This document shows, piece by piece, positions 24,839 through 34,127 of a DNA stretch of 64,000 bases (position 1 is its first letter; every line of letters starts with the position of its first letter). A program made the position numbers and the translations under genes. The notes below the pieces were generated by a model. That model was not told the DNA's origin and did no database searches. It was given only the letters and a program-made list of their open reading frames with translations. Source of the DNA: Streptomyces sp. AC555_RSS877 (GTDB taxonomy: Bacteria > Actinomycetota > Actinomycetes > Streptomycetales > Streptomycetaceae); the NCBI RefSeq assembly GCF_019049245.1, contig NZ_JAGMUK010000024.1, positions 1 through 64,000 of the forward strand, read 5' to 3'.

Positions 24839-26038
24839 TCAGCCTTCGAGTTCCGCGCGCGCCGACACGAACGCGTCGACCGCCCGGTTGACGTCCGCCG
24901 TCGAGTGCGCGGCGGACAGCTGCACCCTGATGCGGGCCTGGTCCTGCGGCACGACCGGATACGAGAAGCCGATCACGTACACGCCGCGCTCCAGGAGCAG
25001 CTCCGCCAGGCGGGCCGCCTTCGCCGCGTCGCCGATCATGACGGGCGCGATGGCGTGATCGCCGGGCAGGACGTCGAAGCCCTCCGCGGTCATCCGGCGG
25101 CGGAACAGGGCGGTGTTCTCGGCCAGCCGGACCCGCAGGTCGTCCGCCGATTCGAGCAGGTCGATCACCTTCAGCGAGGCGGCGGCGATCACCGGGGCGA
25201 GGGTGTTGGAGAAGAGGTAGGGCCGGGAGCGCTGGCGGAGCAGGGCGACGATCTCGGCGCGGGCGGCGACGTAACCGCCGGAGGCGCCGCCGAGCGCCTT
25301 GCCGAGGGTGCCGGTGATGATGTCCACGCGGTCCATGACGCCGTGCAGCTCGGGGGTGCCGCGGCCGCCGGGGCCGACGAAGCCGACGGCGTGCGAGTCG
25401 TCGACCATGACCATGGCGTCGTGGCGGTCGGCGAGGTCGCAGATCTCGCGCAGGGGGGCCACATAGCCGTCCATCGAGAAGACGCCGTCCGTGACGATCA
25501 GCTTGCGCCGGGCCCCCGCTTCGGTGGCCTCCTTCAACTGCCGTTCCAGGTCGGCGAGATCACGGTTGGCGTAGCGGAAGCGGCGGGCCTTGGACAGGCG
25601 GATGCCGTCGATGATGGAGGCGTGGTTCAACGCGTCCGAGATCACCGCGTCCTCGGGGCCCAGCAGCGTTTCGAACACGCCCCCGTTGGCGTCGAAGCAG
25701 GAGGAGTACAGGATCGTGTCCTCCTGGCCGAGGAAGACCGCGAGCCGCGTCTCCAGTTCCTTGTGCACCTCCTGCGTGCCGCAGATGAAGCGCACGGAGG
25801 CCATGCCGTAGCCCCAGCGGTCCAGGGCCTCGTGAGCGGCGGCGATCACCTCGGGATGGTCGGCGAGGCCGAGGTAGTTGTTGGCGCAGAAGTTGAGCAC
25901 TTCGCCGCCGCGGCCGCCCGCGGTGACGTTCACGGTCGCGGACTGCGGGCTGCCGATCACGCGCTCGGGCTTGTGCAGGCCGGCGGCGCGGATCTCGTCG
26001 AGGGTGGCACGGAGGTCGTCACGCACGGAGTCGAACAT
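24839..26038 (-). CDS. kbl: Glycine C-acetyltransferase (2-amino-3-ketobutyrate CoA ligase)
   Basis: Predicted 399-residue PLP enzyme that cleaves 2-amino-3-oxobutyrate with CoA into glycine and acetyl-CoA, the second step of threonine degradation. [52 protein letters not shown] and [19 protein letters not shown] (the PLP Lys lies in GTLGKALGG) are the alpha-oxoamine synthase signatures. The ATG at 26038 has AAGGA 6 bases upstream and is preferred to the ATG at 26041. It follows tdh by 15 bases in one operon. Confidence 0.95.
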   Translation of the reverse strand: MFDSVRDDLRATLDEIRAAGLHKPERVIGSPQSATVNVTAGGRGGEVLNFCANNYLGLADHPEVIAAAHEALDRWGYGMASVRFICGTQEVHKELETRLAVFLGQEDTILYSSCFDANGGVFETLLGPEDAVISDALNHASIIDGIRLSKARRFRYANRDLADLERQLKEATEAGARRKLIVTDGVFSMDGYVAPLREICDLADRHDAMVMVDDSHAVGFVGPGGRGTPELHGVMDRVDIITGTLGKALGGASGGYVAARAEIVALLRQRSRPYLFSNTLAPVIAAASLKVIDLLESADDLRVRLAENTALFRRRMTAEGFDVLPGDHAIAPVMIGDAAKAARLAELLLERGVYVIGFSYPVVPQDQARIRVQLSAAHSTADVNRAVDAFVSARAELEG

Positions 26039-26055
26039 CATCAGTCCTTGGTGGG

Positions 26056-27084
26056 TCAGAGGGTCCAGTCGAGGATGACCTTGCCGCCGCGGCCGCTCGC
26101 CGCGTCGGCGAACGCCGCCTCGTGTTCGCGGTAGCCGTACCGGCCGGTGATCACGGGCGCCAGGTCGAGACCGCCCTCCAGGAGCACCGACATCGCGTAC
26201 CAGGTCTCGAACATCTCACGGCCGTAGATGCCCTTGATCGTGATCATCGAGGTGACGATCCGGGCCCAGTCGACCGGGAACTCCTCGGCCGGCAGGCCGA
26301 GCATCGCGATCCGGCCGCCGTGCGTCATGTTGGCGATCATGTCCCGCACGGCCTCGGGGCGCCCGGACATCTCCAGGCCGATGTCGAAGCCCTCGCGCAG
26401 ACCGAGTTCCCGCTGACCGTCGGCGATGGTCGACTCGGCGACGTTCAGCGCGAGGCTCGCACCGATCTTGCGGGCCAGCTCCAGCCGCTCCTCGCTGACG
26501 TCGGTGATCACGACGTTCCGCGCCCCGGCGTGCCGGGCGACGGCGGCGGCCATCAGGCCGATCGGCCCGGCACCGGTGATGAGGACGTCCTCCCCCACCA
26601 GCGGGAAGGACAGCGCGGTGTGCACGGCGTTGCCGAACGGGTCGAAGATCGCGGCGACGTCGAGCTCGACGGGGATGCGGTGCACCCAGACGTTGGCGGC
26701 GGGCAGCGCCACATACTCGGCGAACGCCCCGTCGCGGCCGACCCCGAGCCCGACCGTGGCCCGGCACAGATGCCGCCGCCCGGCGAGGCAGTTGCGGCAC
26801 CTGCCGCACACCAGGTGGCCCTCGCCGCTGACCCGGTCGCCCGCCTTGATGTCGGTGACGTCCCGGCCGGTGTCGACGACCTCGCCGACGAACTCGTGGC
26901 CGAGCACGAGCGGAGTGCGGATCGCCTGCCGCGCCCAGCCGTCCCAGGACCGGATGTGCAGGTCGGTGCCGCAGATCCCGGTACGCAGCACCTTGATCAG
27001 TACGTCGACGGGTCCGACTGCGGGCTCGGGCACGTCCGCGAGCCACAGCCCCGGCTCCGCCTTCTCCTTGACCAGCGCCTTCAC
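26056..27084 (-). CDS. tdh: L-threonine 3-dehydrogenase
   Basis: Predicted 342 residues, the normal length for Tdh. It is a zinc medium-chain dehydrogenase oxidising threonine to 2-amino-3-oxobutyrate. [16 protein letters not shown] holds the catalytic-zinc Cys, GHEFVGEVV the His-Glu pair, and [15 protein letters not shown] the four structural-zinc cysteines; the NAD site is [21 protein letters not shown]. The GTG at 27084 has AGGAG 7 bases upstream. With kbl it makes glycine and acetyl-CoA from threonine. Confidence 0.95.
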   Translation of the reverse strand: MKALVKEKAEPGLWLADVPEPAVGPVDVLIKVLRTGICGTDLHIRSWDGWARQAIRTPLVLGHEFVGEVVDTGRDVTDIKAGDRVSGEGHLVCGRCRNCLAGRRHLCRATVGLGVGRDGAFAEYVALPAANVWVHRIPVELDVAAIFDPFGNAVHTALSFPLVGEDVLITGAGPIGLMAAAVARHAGARNVVITDVSEERLELARKIGASLALNVAESTIADGQRELGLREGFDIGLEMSGRPEAVRDMIANMTHGGRIAMLGLPAEEFPVDWARIVTSMITIKGIYGREMFETWYAMSVLLEGGLDLAPVITGRYGYREHEAAFADAASGRGGKVILDWTL

Positions 27085-27261
27085 GCTATGGCTCCTGTGC
27101 GTGGGTCCCCGGGTCCGGGCATGCCGAAAGCGGCCCGTTCCGGGGAGAGGGGTGGGATCGCGTAGCAATCTGCCGTACGGCGGCGCCCCGGTCCATCGAG
27201 GATTTCTTAAGCGGCGCCACAGCTCTGCTTCACGCCCGCCCCCCCGGCGCGCATCAGCCTG

Positions 27262-27840
27262 TCAGAGCCAGAACCCGTCGGTCTTCCGCCGCTCCACCCG
27301 TACGACGAGTTCGGCGGCCGCGGCCTTGATGGTGTCCAGCCCGGACCTGCCCCAGGGGCGCGGCTCGGTGTCGGCGATGCACACCGTGCCCAGCACCATG
27401 CCGGTGGTGTCGATGAGCGGAGCGCCGAGATAGGAACGGATACCGAACTCGTCGACGACCGGGTTGCCCGCGAACCGCGGATAGTCGCGGACGTCCTCCA
27501 GCACCAACGCCTTGCGTCGGACGACCACATGGGGGCAGAACCCGTGGTCGCGTTCCATGAGGCGGCCCATCTCCGGCTTGGCCTCCTCGTCGGGGGACAT
27601 GAGGGGTCTGACGTCCGGAACGCGCAGGCCCGCGAAGAACTGCCGGCGCTGGTCGATGAAGTTGACCATGGCGTACGGCGCTTGCGCCCGCCCCGCGAGA
27701 TGGGCCGCGAAGGCGTCGAGCGCGGGCTCCGGATGCTCTCCCAGCCCCAGCAGGCGCAGCCGCCGCACACGGGCGGGCGCCTCCTTGTCCTCGGGGGTGA
27801 GCAGCAGTCGACCGGCCGGGCGGGGCAGGTCGTAGCTCAT
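27262..27840 (-). CDS. GAF-domain protein next to the conservon
   Basis: Predicted 192 residues, essentially one GAF domain: APYAMVNFIDQRRQFFAGLRV, FCPHVVVRRKALVLEDVRDYP and GIRSYLGAPLIDTTGMVLGTVCI are the usual GAF strands. There is no output domain. It lies 61 bases downstream of cvnD on the same strand and is probably part of the conservon transcript. It could bind a small ligand and feed into the CvnA-D complex; this is inference from position. Confidence 0.82.
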   Translation of the reverse strand: MSYDLPRPAGRLLLTPEDKEAPARVRRLRLLGLGEHPEPALDAFAAHLAGRAQAPYAMVNFIDQRRQFFAGLRVPDVRPLMSPDEEAKPEMGRLMERDHGFCPHVVVRRKALVLEDVRDYPRFAGNPVVDEFGIRSYLGAPLIDTTGMVLGTVCIADTEPRPWGRSGLDTIKAAAAELVVRVERRKTDGFWL

Positions 27841-27901
27841 GGGCGGGCTCCGTCGCTGTGGGCATACGTCATATGCGGCTCCGTTGCGGGGTGTGCGGGG
27901 G

Positions 27902-28501
27902 TCACATGTGGGCGCCGTGGCTCGGCGCGGGTGCCGGGCTGTGGGCGATCAGATGCCGTACCAGGGTCAGCAGGGTCTGGACGCCCGAGCTGGAGATCCG
28001 GGCGTCGCAGCGCACGACCGGGATCTGTGGATCGAGGTCGATGGCGGCGCGGACCTCCTCGGGGTCGTAGCGGTAGGAGCCGTCGAACTCGTTGATCGCG
28101 ACGATGAAGCCGAGACCGCGCTGCTCGAAGAAGTCGACGGCGGCGAAGCACTCCTCCAGGCGCCGGGTGTCGGCGAGGATGACCGCGCCGAGCGCACCCT
28201 CGGACAGTTCGTCCCACATGAACCAGAAGCGCTCCTGTCCGGGCGTCCCGAACAAGTACAGGACGTGTTCCGGGTCGAGGGTGATGCGGCCGAAGTCCAT
28301 GGCCACCGTCGTCTCGACCTTGTTCTCGATGCCTTCGAGGCTGTCGGTCTCGGCGCTGACCGTGGTGAGCAGTTCCTCCGTGCTCAGGGGCGCGATCTCG
28401 CTGACCGCGCCCACGAAGGTCGTCTTGCCTACTCCGAACCCGCCCGCCACCAGGATCTTGAGTGCGGTGGGGAAGGGGTCAGAGCTGTCGTCGTAGTCCA
28501 T
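27902..28501 (-). CDS. cvnD: Conservon Ras-like GTPase, CvnD
   Basis: Predicted 199-residue small GTPase. The P-loop is ILVAGGFGVGKTTFVGAVSE, the G3 motif is LFGTPGQERFWFMWDEL (GTPGQ in place of DTAGQ), and the G4 position reads INEFD rather than NKxD, as is usual for CvnD. Conservons are Streptomyces four-gene units in which CvnA-D form a membrane-associated complex compared with eukaryotic G-protein signalling; several affect development. The gene overlaps cvnC by 23 bases. Confidence 0.92.
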   Translation of the reverse strand: MDYDDSSDPFPTALKILVAGGFGVGKTTFVGAVSEIAPLSTEELLTTVSAETDSLEGIENKVETTVAMDFGRITLDPEHVLYLFGTPGQERFWFMWDELSEGALGAVILADTRRLEECFAAVDFFEQRGLGFIVAINEFDGSYRYDPEEVRAAIDLDPQIPVVRCDARISSSGVQTLLTLVRHLIAHSPAPAPSHGAHM

Positions 28502-28856
28502 CGAGCACTGCCTCCAGAAGGGCCCGGTCAGTCGGGTTGTGGGTGAACTCGGGGGGTTTGGTGGTCAGCGCCCCGCAGTCGACGAGGTCAGCCAGCAGCA
28601 CCTTGGTGACCACCGCGGGCAGCTTCAGGTGGGCGGCGACCTCGGCGACCGAGACGGGGGCGCGGCACATGTCGAGTACCTGCGCGTGTTCGGGGCCGAG
28701 GTAGCCGAGGGGGGTGGCTCCGGTGGCCATCACGTGCGACAGCAGGTCGAGCGCGATGGTGGGCCGGGTACGGCCGTTGCTGACCGTGAAGGGGCGCACC
28801 AGCCGTCCGGCCGCGTCGTCGAGCCAGGGCCCGTCACCGGCCGCCGCCACGCTCAA
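28479..28856 (-). CDS. cvnC: Conservon DUF742 protein, CvnC
   Basis: Predicted 125 residues. DDAAGRLVRPFTVSNGRTRP and HAQVLDMCRAPVSVAEVAAHLKLPAVVTKVLL, with LADLVDCGALTTKPP, are the DUF742 signature, a winged-helix-like fold. It sits between cvnB and cvnD, overlapping both, and is translated in the same unit. Confidence 0.92.
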   Translation of the reverse strand: MSVAAAGDGPWLDDAAGRLVRPFTVSNGRTRPTIALDLLSHVMATGATPLGYLGPEHAQVLDMCRAPVSVAEVAAHLKLPAVVTKVLLADLVDCGALTTKPPEFTHNPTDRALLEAVLDGLRRQL

Positions 28857-29287
28857 GGCCTCATCGCAGACGGTTCGACGGAGTGCTGGCGGGGCGCGGT
28901 CACCAGGTAGGGGCGGACGCTCTTGACCAGCATGGCCATCTCGTAGCCGAGCACCGCCGCGTCGGCCTCGCGGCCGGCCAGCACGGCGAGACAGGTGCCG
29001 GATCCGGCGGTGGTCACGAACAGCAGGGTCGCGTCGAGTTCGACGACGACCTGGCGGACGTCACCGCCGTCGCCGAAGCGGACGCCCGCGCTGCGGCCGA
29101 GGGAGTAGAGGCCGGACGCCAGGGCGGCCATGTGGTCGGCGCTGTCGGTGTCGAGACCGTGGACCGACTTCACGAGCCCGTCGCAGGACAGGAGGACCGC
29201 ACTGGTGGTGTGCGGTACACGCTGCACGAGGCCGCTCATCAGCCAGTCGAGATCGGATACATGGCCGGTCGGCGCTTCGCTCGCCAT
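28853..29287 (-). CDS. cvnB: Conservon Roadblock/LC7 protein, CvnB
   Basis: Predicted 144 residues with the roadblock/LC7 fold: DLDWLMSGLVQRVPHTTSAVLLSCDGLVKSVHG at the N-terminus and the two-strand TLLFVTTAGSGTCLAVLAG. Such proteins regulate small GTPases and probably act on CvnD. Its end overlaps cvnC by four bases. The same frame stays open far upstream, but that is a shadow of cvnA; the ATG at 29287 is the true start. Confidence 0.92.
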   Translation of the reverse strand: MASEAPTGHVSDLDWLMSGLVQRVPHTTSAVLLSCDGLVKSVHGLDTDSADHMAALASGLYSLGRSAGVRFGDGGDVRQVVVELDATLLFVTTAGSGTCLAVLAGREADAAVLGYEMAMLVKSVRPYLVTAPRQHSVEPSAMRP

Positions 29288-29355
29288 GGTGGATCGACTC
29301 CTTGAGGTACGAAGGTCTGCGGGAGCGCTGGGGGGTGGGGTGAACGTGGGGGTGG

Positions 29356-31437
29356 TCATCCGGCGGGTGCGCTCCCGTCGTGCCGGGTGGTGTGGTCGAG
29401 ATCGAGCCCGGGCGCGGACAGGCCGTCCCGCACGCCGCGTACGTCGTACGACCCGGGCCCGTGCCCGGGGTGCGCCTCGGCTATGTGGGACGGGTCCATG
29501 GGGCGTACGTCCATGGAGGGCGGAGCGACCATGTCCGTGACGTCCGTGTGGCCGAGGTCCAGGGACGCGAGGGGCGCGGTGCGGGGACGCGGCACGGGCG
29601 CGCGTACGGGGTCCATGGGGGCGGGCTCCACGCCGGACGGCCCCAGGGCCGGGCCCGGTGGCGGGGCCAGGGGTGCCGTCGGCTCGCCGGACGCCGTCTC
29701 GAAGTGCTGTTGGGCCTCGGCCAGGCCGATGCCCCGCTGGAAGGCGGCCATCAGGCCCGGGTCGTGGCCGGCCAGGTACTCCGATTCCTGGCGGGGCGCC
29801 GGCCCGTCGCGCAGCTGGGGAGCGATGTGCTCCTGGGCGCGGCGCCGGGGCAGTTGCGGCTTGCCCATGGTGCCGCGCACGGCGCCGTTGCGCGGGGTGG
29901 GCGGTGTGGCCACGTACTCCTCGACCAGGTGCCGGTTCTCGGGCCGGACGCCGGGCACGGCCTCCGCCGGGGTGGGCCGCTGCTCGCGGGCTCCGCGCAC
30001 CGGCAGCGGTGCGGGTCCGTCGCCCTTCTTGAGCGGCGGCGCGGTCTCCCGCTGGCGAGGGCGCGGCGGGGCCGACGGCGCGGGCGGTGCGCTCGGCGTG
30101 CCCCGGTGCCCCGGCTCCGGTCGCGGCTGGGGCTGAAGCTGCGGCTGCGGCTGCAACGGGACCGGCACGGACGGGCTCGCCCCGGTCCCCGGCGCGTCCG
30201 GCGGCTGCGGTACGGATCCGGGGGCGCCCGGCGTCGTCCCCAGGAGCACCTGCGGCACCACGAGGACGGCCTGGACTCCGCCGTAGATGTTGGTCTGCAG
30301 CCGGACATGGATGCCGTGCCGCTTGGCGAGCTGCGAGACCACGAACAGCCCGATGCGGCCGTCGGCCAGCAGGCTCGCCACGTTGACCTGGTCGGGGTCG
30401 GCGAGCAGGGCGTTCATCCGGCTCTGCTCGCCGACGGGCATGCCCAGCCCGCGGTCCTCGACCTCGACGGCGAGCCCCGAGGTGACGAGGTTGGCGCGCA
30501 GCAGCACCTGGGTGTGCGGGGCGGAGAACACGGTGGCGTTCTCGACGAGTTCGGCCAGCAGGTGGATCACGTCGGCGACGGCGTGGCCGCGCAGTGTGCC
30601 GTCGATCGGCGGCACGAGCTTGACCCGTGAGTACTGCTCGACCTCGGCGATGGCGGAGCGCAGCACCTCCGTCATGGGGACCGGGTTGCTCCACTGCCGG
30701 CGGGAGACGGCCCCGCCGAGCACGGCGAGGTTCTCGGCGTGGCGGCGGATGCGGGTGGCGAGGTGGTCGACGTGGAAGAGGCCCTTGAGGAGGTCGGGGT
30801 CCTCGATCTCGTTCTCCAGCTCGTCGAGGATCGAGATCTCGCGGTGCACCAGCGACTGCAGGCGCCGGGCGAGGTTGAGAAAGACCTCGAGTTTCTGTTC
30901 GCTGCTGGCCTGGCTGGAGAGCTGCGAGGCCTGGACGACGGCGGTGACGGCCCCGTCGTGGGCACGTGCGAGGTCGGCGGCGAGCAGTTCGAAGTCGTCG
31001 GCGTCCTCGGGCAGGGCGCTGCGCGGTGTGCGCTGGGGCGGGCTCTCTCCGCGGCGCAGCGTCTCGACCAGGGCCCGCAGGTCGGCCTCGCCCCGCGCGT
31101 TGCTGCGGCGCAGGGCGCCGAGGCGGTCGCTCACCGAGTGGGCGGCGCGGTCGGCGGCCACGGCGGCGATCAGGATGCCCGCGCAGGTCACCGAGACGGC
31201 ACCGGCGAGCACGCACCACAGGGTCAGGCTGGGGCGGGCGCCGGTGGAGCGGACGGTGAACAGTACGGCGGCGCAGGCGCTCAGGGCCACGGCGACGGGC
31301 GGCAGCACGGCCAGACGCAGCAGTTGGGGCCGTATATGGGTCTCGGGCAGCGCGGGAACGGCTCGGGCGGCCGGCCGGCCGTGCCGACCGCCCTCACGGC
31401 GGTCTGCGCGTGTGGCCGGGGCGCGGAGGTGAGACAT
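29356..31437 (-). CDS. cvnA: Conservon histidine-kinase-like protein, CvnA
   Basis: Predicted 693 residues from the ATG at 31437. Two membrane segments (about residues 39-62 and 72-94) are followed by a HAMP-like and coiled-coil region, then a HATPase domain with LAELVENATVFSAPHTQV (N box) and EVEDRGLGMPVGEQSRM (G1), then RIGLFVVSQLAKRHG. A proline-rich tail of about 270 residues ends the protein, as in other CvnA proteins. There is no clear phospho-acceptor His, as expected for the nitrate-sensor-like kinases of conservons. It is the first gene of the conservon and is divergent from the MoxR operon. Confidence 0.92.
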   Translation of the reverse strand: MSHLRAPATRADRREGGRHGRPAARAVPALPETHIRPQLLRLAVLPPVAVALSACAAVLFTVRSTGARPSLTLWCVLAGAVSVTCAGILIAAVAADRAAHSVSDRLGALRRSNARGEADLRALVETLRRGESPPQRTPRSALPEDADDFELLAADLARAHDGAVTAVVQASQLSSQASSEQKLEVFLNLARRLQSLVHREISILDELENEIEDPDLLKGLFHVDHLATRIRRHAENLAVLGGAVSRRQWSNPVPMTEVLRSAIAEVEQYSRVKLVPPIDGTLRGHAVADVIHLLAELVENATVFSAPHTQVLLRANLVTSGLAVEVEDRGLGMPVGEQSRMNALLADPDQVNVASLLADGRIGLFVVSQLAKRHGIHVRLQTNIYGGVQAVLVVPQVLLGTTPGAPGSVPQPPDAPGTGASPSVPVPLQPQPQLQPQPRPEPGHRGTPSAPPAPSAPPRPRQRETAPPLKKGDGPAPLPVRGAREQRPTPAEAVPGVRPENRHLVEEYVATPPTPRNGAVRGTMGKPQLPRRRAQEHIAPQLRDGPAPRQESEYLAGHDPGLMAAFQRGIGLAEAQQHFETASGEPTAPLAPPPGPALGPSGVEPAPMDPVRAPVPRPRTAPLASLDLGHTDVTDMVAPPSMDVRPMDPSHIAEAHPGHGPGSYDVRGVRDGLSAPGLDLDHTTRHDGSAPAG

Positions 31438-32052
31438 CGGTGTCCTCGTCGTACTGGTCCGTCGGGCCTGATGGCCCTGGGGGCTCGCTGCTGCACGTGT
31501 CGGATGCGTACGCGGGCACGCGCATGCGGGTGTCGATCGGCAGAACCGAACTTTCCGGCCCTGCGCCGTTCGACGGACACTGACAGTAGTCGTCGACGCA
31601 TCATGTGCGGTGGGCAGTTGACAAAGTCCCACGGACAGCGTCCCGCTCTGGTATGAGTCCTCGTACGACAGACCGATAAGTTCGTCGGGCACGCGCCTCC
31701 ATCGAACCCGAGATCGATCAATGCTGGTCAGAACCGGTCGCGAACGAATGAGCGGTCCAGGGAGTCACTCTCCTCGGGCTCCGCCCGGTTCGCCGTCCAC
31801 GCCCGCTTCCCTGCCCCTTCGGGTGGGGACTCGAGCGTTCCAGGCCCTTTTCGGCCGGACACGAGCACTCCCACGAGGTTCACACTCCGTAATGGGCAAG
31901 ACCGTTCGAAGGGGGTCTCCTGCGGGATATGCCGGACGGAATTGCGGGCGAGCACTCCACCCTGCGACCGGACGGGTACAGAATGTCGATCGACTACGCG
32001 TCCGGCGAAGTCACCCGTCCCAGACCCCAGTTGACCGGACACCGGAGGACAG
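31438..32052. other. 615-base divergent intergenic region
   Basis: This gap separates the start of cvnA (minus strand) from the start of the MoxR-type gene (plus strand), so it must hold promoters for both operons. Frames open here are low-complexity and have no credible start or homology. A TTGACA at 31618-31623 on the plus strand has no -10 element at 16-19 bases, and TACTGT (minus, 31588-31583) has no good -35, so no promoter can be named. No long inverted repeat was seen. Confidence 0.6.
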
Positions 32053-32958
32053 TTGCTCCAGTACGAGAAGGAGTTCGACCCAGCCGGCGACGCCTCCGCG
32101 GCGGGCGGCGGCCGCCCGGCGGAGCACGCTCCCGGGTCCGGATACGCGGCGGACGACGAGGTGTACGTCTTCGACGACGACCGTCTGGTGCTCGCCGTCA
32201 ACGTGGCGCTGAAGACGGGCCGGCCGCTGCTGCTGTTCGGTCCGCCAGGGTCCGGGAAGTCGTCGCTGGCGCCCAACGTCGCACGCATCCTCGACTGGGA
32301 GTACCACGCCCACGTCGTGACCGCCCGCACCGAACCCGAGGACCTGCTGTGGCGGTTCGACGCGATGAAGCGCCTCAACGACGCCCAGGCGCAGCTGCTG
32401 AGCGACGAGATGGCGGACTACTACACGCCCGGGCCGCTGTGGCGGGCCTTCGAGGCGGGGAGCGCCGAGAAGCGGTGCGTCGTACTCATCGACGAGATCG
32501 ACAAGGCCGACCCAGACCTGCCCAACAGCCTGCTGGGACCGCTCGGTTCGCTCTCCTTCCCCAAGCCGTGGGACGACCGCAGCCACGTCTCCGTCGCCGA
32601 CGAGCACGCTCCCCTGGTCGTCATCACCACCAATGACGAGCGGGAGCTGCCGCGGCCGTTCCTGCGCCGCTGCATCGTGTTCGACCTGAGCCCGCCCACC
32701 CGACGGCATCTTCTCCGGGTGGCCGAACAGCACTTGGGCGCGCACTTCCACGAGGGACTCGCCGGGAGCATCGCCGATCTGCTCCTGGAGATCCGCGGCG
32801 ACCGGGGGGACGATCCGTCCGGCCCCAGCACCGCGGAGTATCTGGACGCGCTCAAGGCCAGCCATCAGCTGGGGGTCGCGCCGGGCACCACGGAGTGGGA
32901 CGTGCTGGAGGCCGTCACGCTGCTGAAGCGGCGTGAGGGTTCGGGACGCACCGTATGA
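32053..32958 (+). CDS. MoxR-type AAA+ ATPase of a putative conflict operon
   Basis: Predicted 301 residues. Walker A is LLLFGPPGSGKSSLAPN, Walker B CVVLIDEIDKADPDLPN, sensor 1 LVVITTNDERELPRPFLRRC (with the Arg finger). The segment HVVTARTEPEDLLWRFDAMKRL is characteristic of the MoxR-type ATPases found beside VWA-domain genes in actinobacterial conflict operons. The start is a TTG at 32053 with GGAGG only 4 bases upstream. Its stop overlaps the next start (ATGAG), so it is coupled to the VWA-like gene. It probably remodels or licenses the partner proteins in an ATP-dependent way. Confidence 0.87.
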   Translation: MLQYEKEFDPAGDASAAGGGRPAEHAPGSGYAADDEVYVFDDDRLVLAVNVALKTGRPLLLFGPPGSGKSSLAPNVARILDWEYHAHVVTARTEPEDLLWRFDAMKRLNDAQAQLLSDEMADYYTPGPLWRAFEAGSAEKRCVVLIDEIDKADPDLPNSLLGPLGSLSFPKPWDDRSHVSVADEHAPLVVITTNDERELPRPFLRRCIVFDLSPPTRRHLLRVAEQHLGAHFHEGLAGSIADLLLEIRGDRGDDPSGPSTAEYLDALKASHQLGVAPGTTEWDVLEAVTLLKRREGSGRTV

Positions 32959-34127
32959 GCGCACGTGGCGGCCTCTTCCTCGGGGACCTGGTCAAGGCCG
33001 TCTCCCTGCTGCACCCGCGGGACCGGGCCACGGCCGTCGCCATGGCCCGGCTCGTCGGACTCGGTGCCGGGGAGCGGGAGTGGGTCGTGCCCACCGGTCT
33101 CACCGCCGGGCCAGAAGCCGTCGCGGGCGCGGCCCTCGCCGAACCGGAGGCCGCCCTCGCCGGGCCGGAGGCCGAAGAGCCGCCGCCCTCCTCCTCCGCC
33201 TCCACCTCCGCCGCTGCCGCTGCCGCTGCCGTCGACCGTCCCGCGCCCGAGGGCGTCGTCGCGTCGGGCGGGGACGCCGCACCGGAGCCGGCCGTCCCGG
33301 ACGAGATGGTGTCGCCGCCCTCCCTCGTCGAGCATCCGTTCCCGGCCGTCAGATTGACGGAGCGCCCCGTCGCGTTCTCGCTCGCCCTGACCCGGCCGCC
33401 GTCGGAGGACCAGCACCGATCGGCCGCCGACGGGACGGACGACGGACCGGGGGAAGCGCCCGGCGATGGCGTGGGGGCGGTCCAGTCGGCCGGCCTCGAA
33501 CCGCCCTGGACTCCCGAGTGGGCTCGCGGAGTGATGGTCGCCGCCGTGTCCGCCCCGGTCGCGAGCAGGCGGCTCGACCAGCGGGCTCTGGTCCGGAAGG
33601 TCTCCCGGCAGCAGGTCCTGCGAACCGTGCCGTGGCAGCGTCGTCCCAGCACCCGGCGCGGCGTCCAGCTGCTGCTCGACCACAGCCCCGGCATGGCTCC
33701 CTTCCATGAGGACCGGCGGTGGCTGCACGGGCTGATGGCCAGCGTCGCCGGCCGGGACCGGGTGGAAGTGCTGCGCTTCTCCGGCTCCCCCCGGCGCGGG
33801 GTCGTGCACGCCGGCTCCGCCGCGGGGCCGCAGGCCTATCGGGCACCCGCTCCTGGTACCCCCGTGGTCCTCGTGTCCGACCTGGGGATGCTCCGGCCGC
33901 CCCTCACCGGCGACCGCACGGCCCGGGTCCACGAGTGGCTGGACTTCCTCGACCAGGTGCTGCGCTGCGGTTGTCCGCCGGCGTGCCTCACCCCGTTCCC
34001 CGCGACGGCGTATCTTCCGCAGGTGCGCGAAAGGGTCGCCCTGATCCCGTTCGACCGGCGGATCTCGCTGCGGCACGCGCGGGAGGCGACCCGGAAGATC
34101 CATCGGCTGCTGGAAGAGCGGTCATGA
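32955..34127 (+). CDS. VWA-like protein with disordered N-terminal linker
   Basis: Predicted 390 residues. Residues 1-40 are helical (GDLVKAVSLLHPRDRATAVAM), residues 45-180 are a Pro/Ala/Glu-rich linker, and the C-terminal 210 residues form a von-Willebrand-A-like domain. GVQLLLDHSPGMAPF has a partial metal site (Asp242-x-Ser244-x-Gly246) and VVLVSDLGML a second strand with Asp309. It overlaps the MoxR gene upstream and the next gene downstream (ATGA at 34124). MoxR ATPases commonly work with VWA proteins, and this pair is the core of the operon. It resembles the actinobacterial SAV_2336-related group, but I am not certain. Confidence 0.72.
   Translation: MSARGGLFLGDLVKAVSLLHPRDRATAVAMARLVGLGAGEREWVVPTGLTAGPEAVAGAALAEPEAALAGPEAEEPPPSSSASTSAAAAAAAVDRPAPEGVVASGGDAAPEPAVPDEMVSPPSLVEHPFPAVRLTERPVAFSLALTRPPSEDQHRSAADGTDDGPGEAPGDGVGAVQSAGLEPPWTPEWARGVMVAAVSAPVASRRLDQRALVRKVSRQQVLRTVPWQRRPSTRRGVQLLLDHSPGMAPFHEDRRWLHGLMASVAGRDRVEVLRFSGSPRRGVVHAGSAAGPQAYRAPAPGTPVVLVSDLGMLRPPLTGDRTARVHEWLDFLDQVLRCGCPPACLTPFPATAYLPQVRERVALIPFDRRISLRHAREATRKIHRLLEERS

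Noticed and set aside
31929..32636. A 235-codon plus-strand frame upstream of and overlapping the MoxR-type gene
   Set aside because: It is mostly a shadow of the ATPase gene, with an Arg/Gly-rich translation and no domain.
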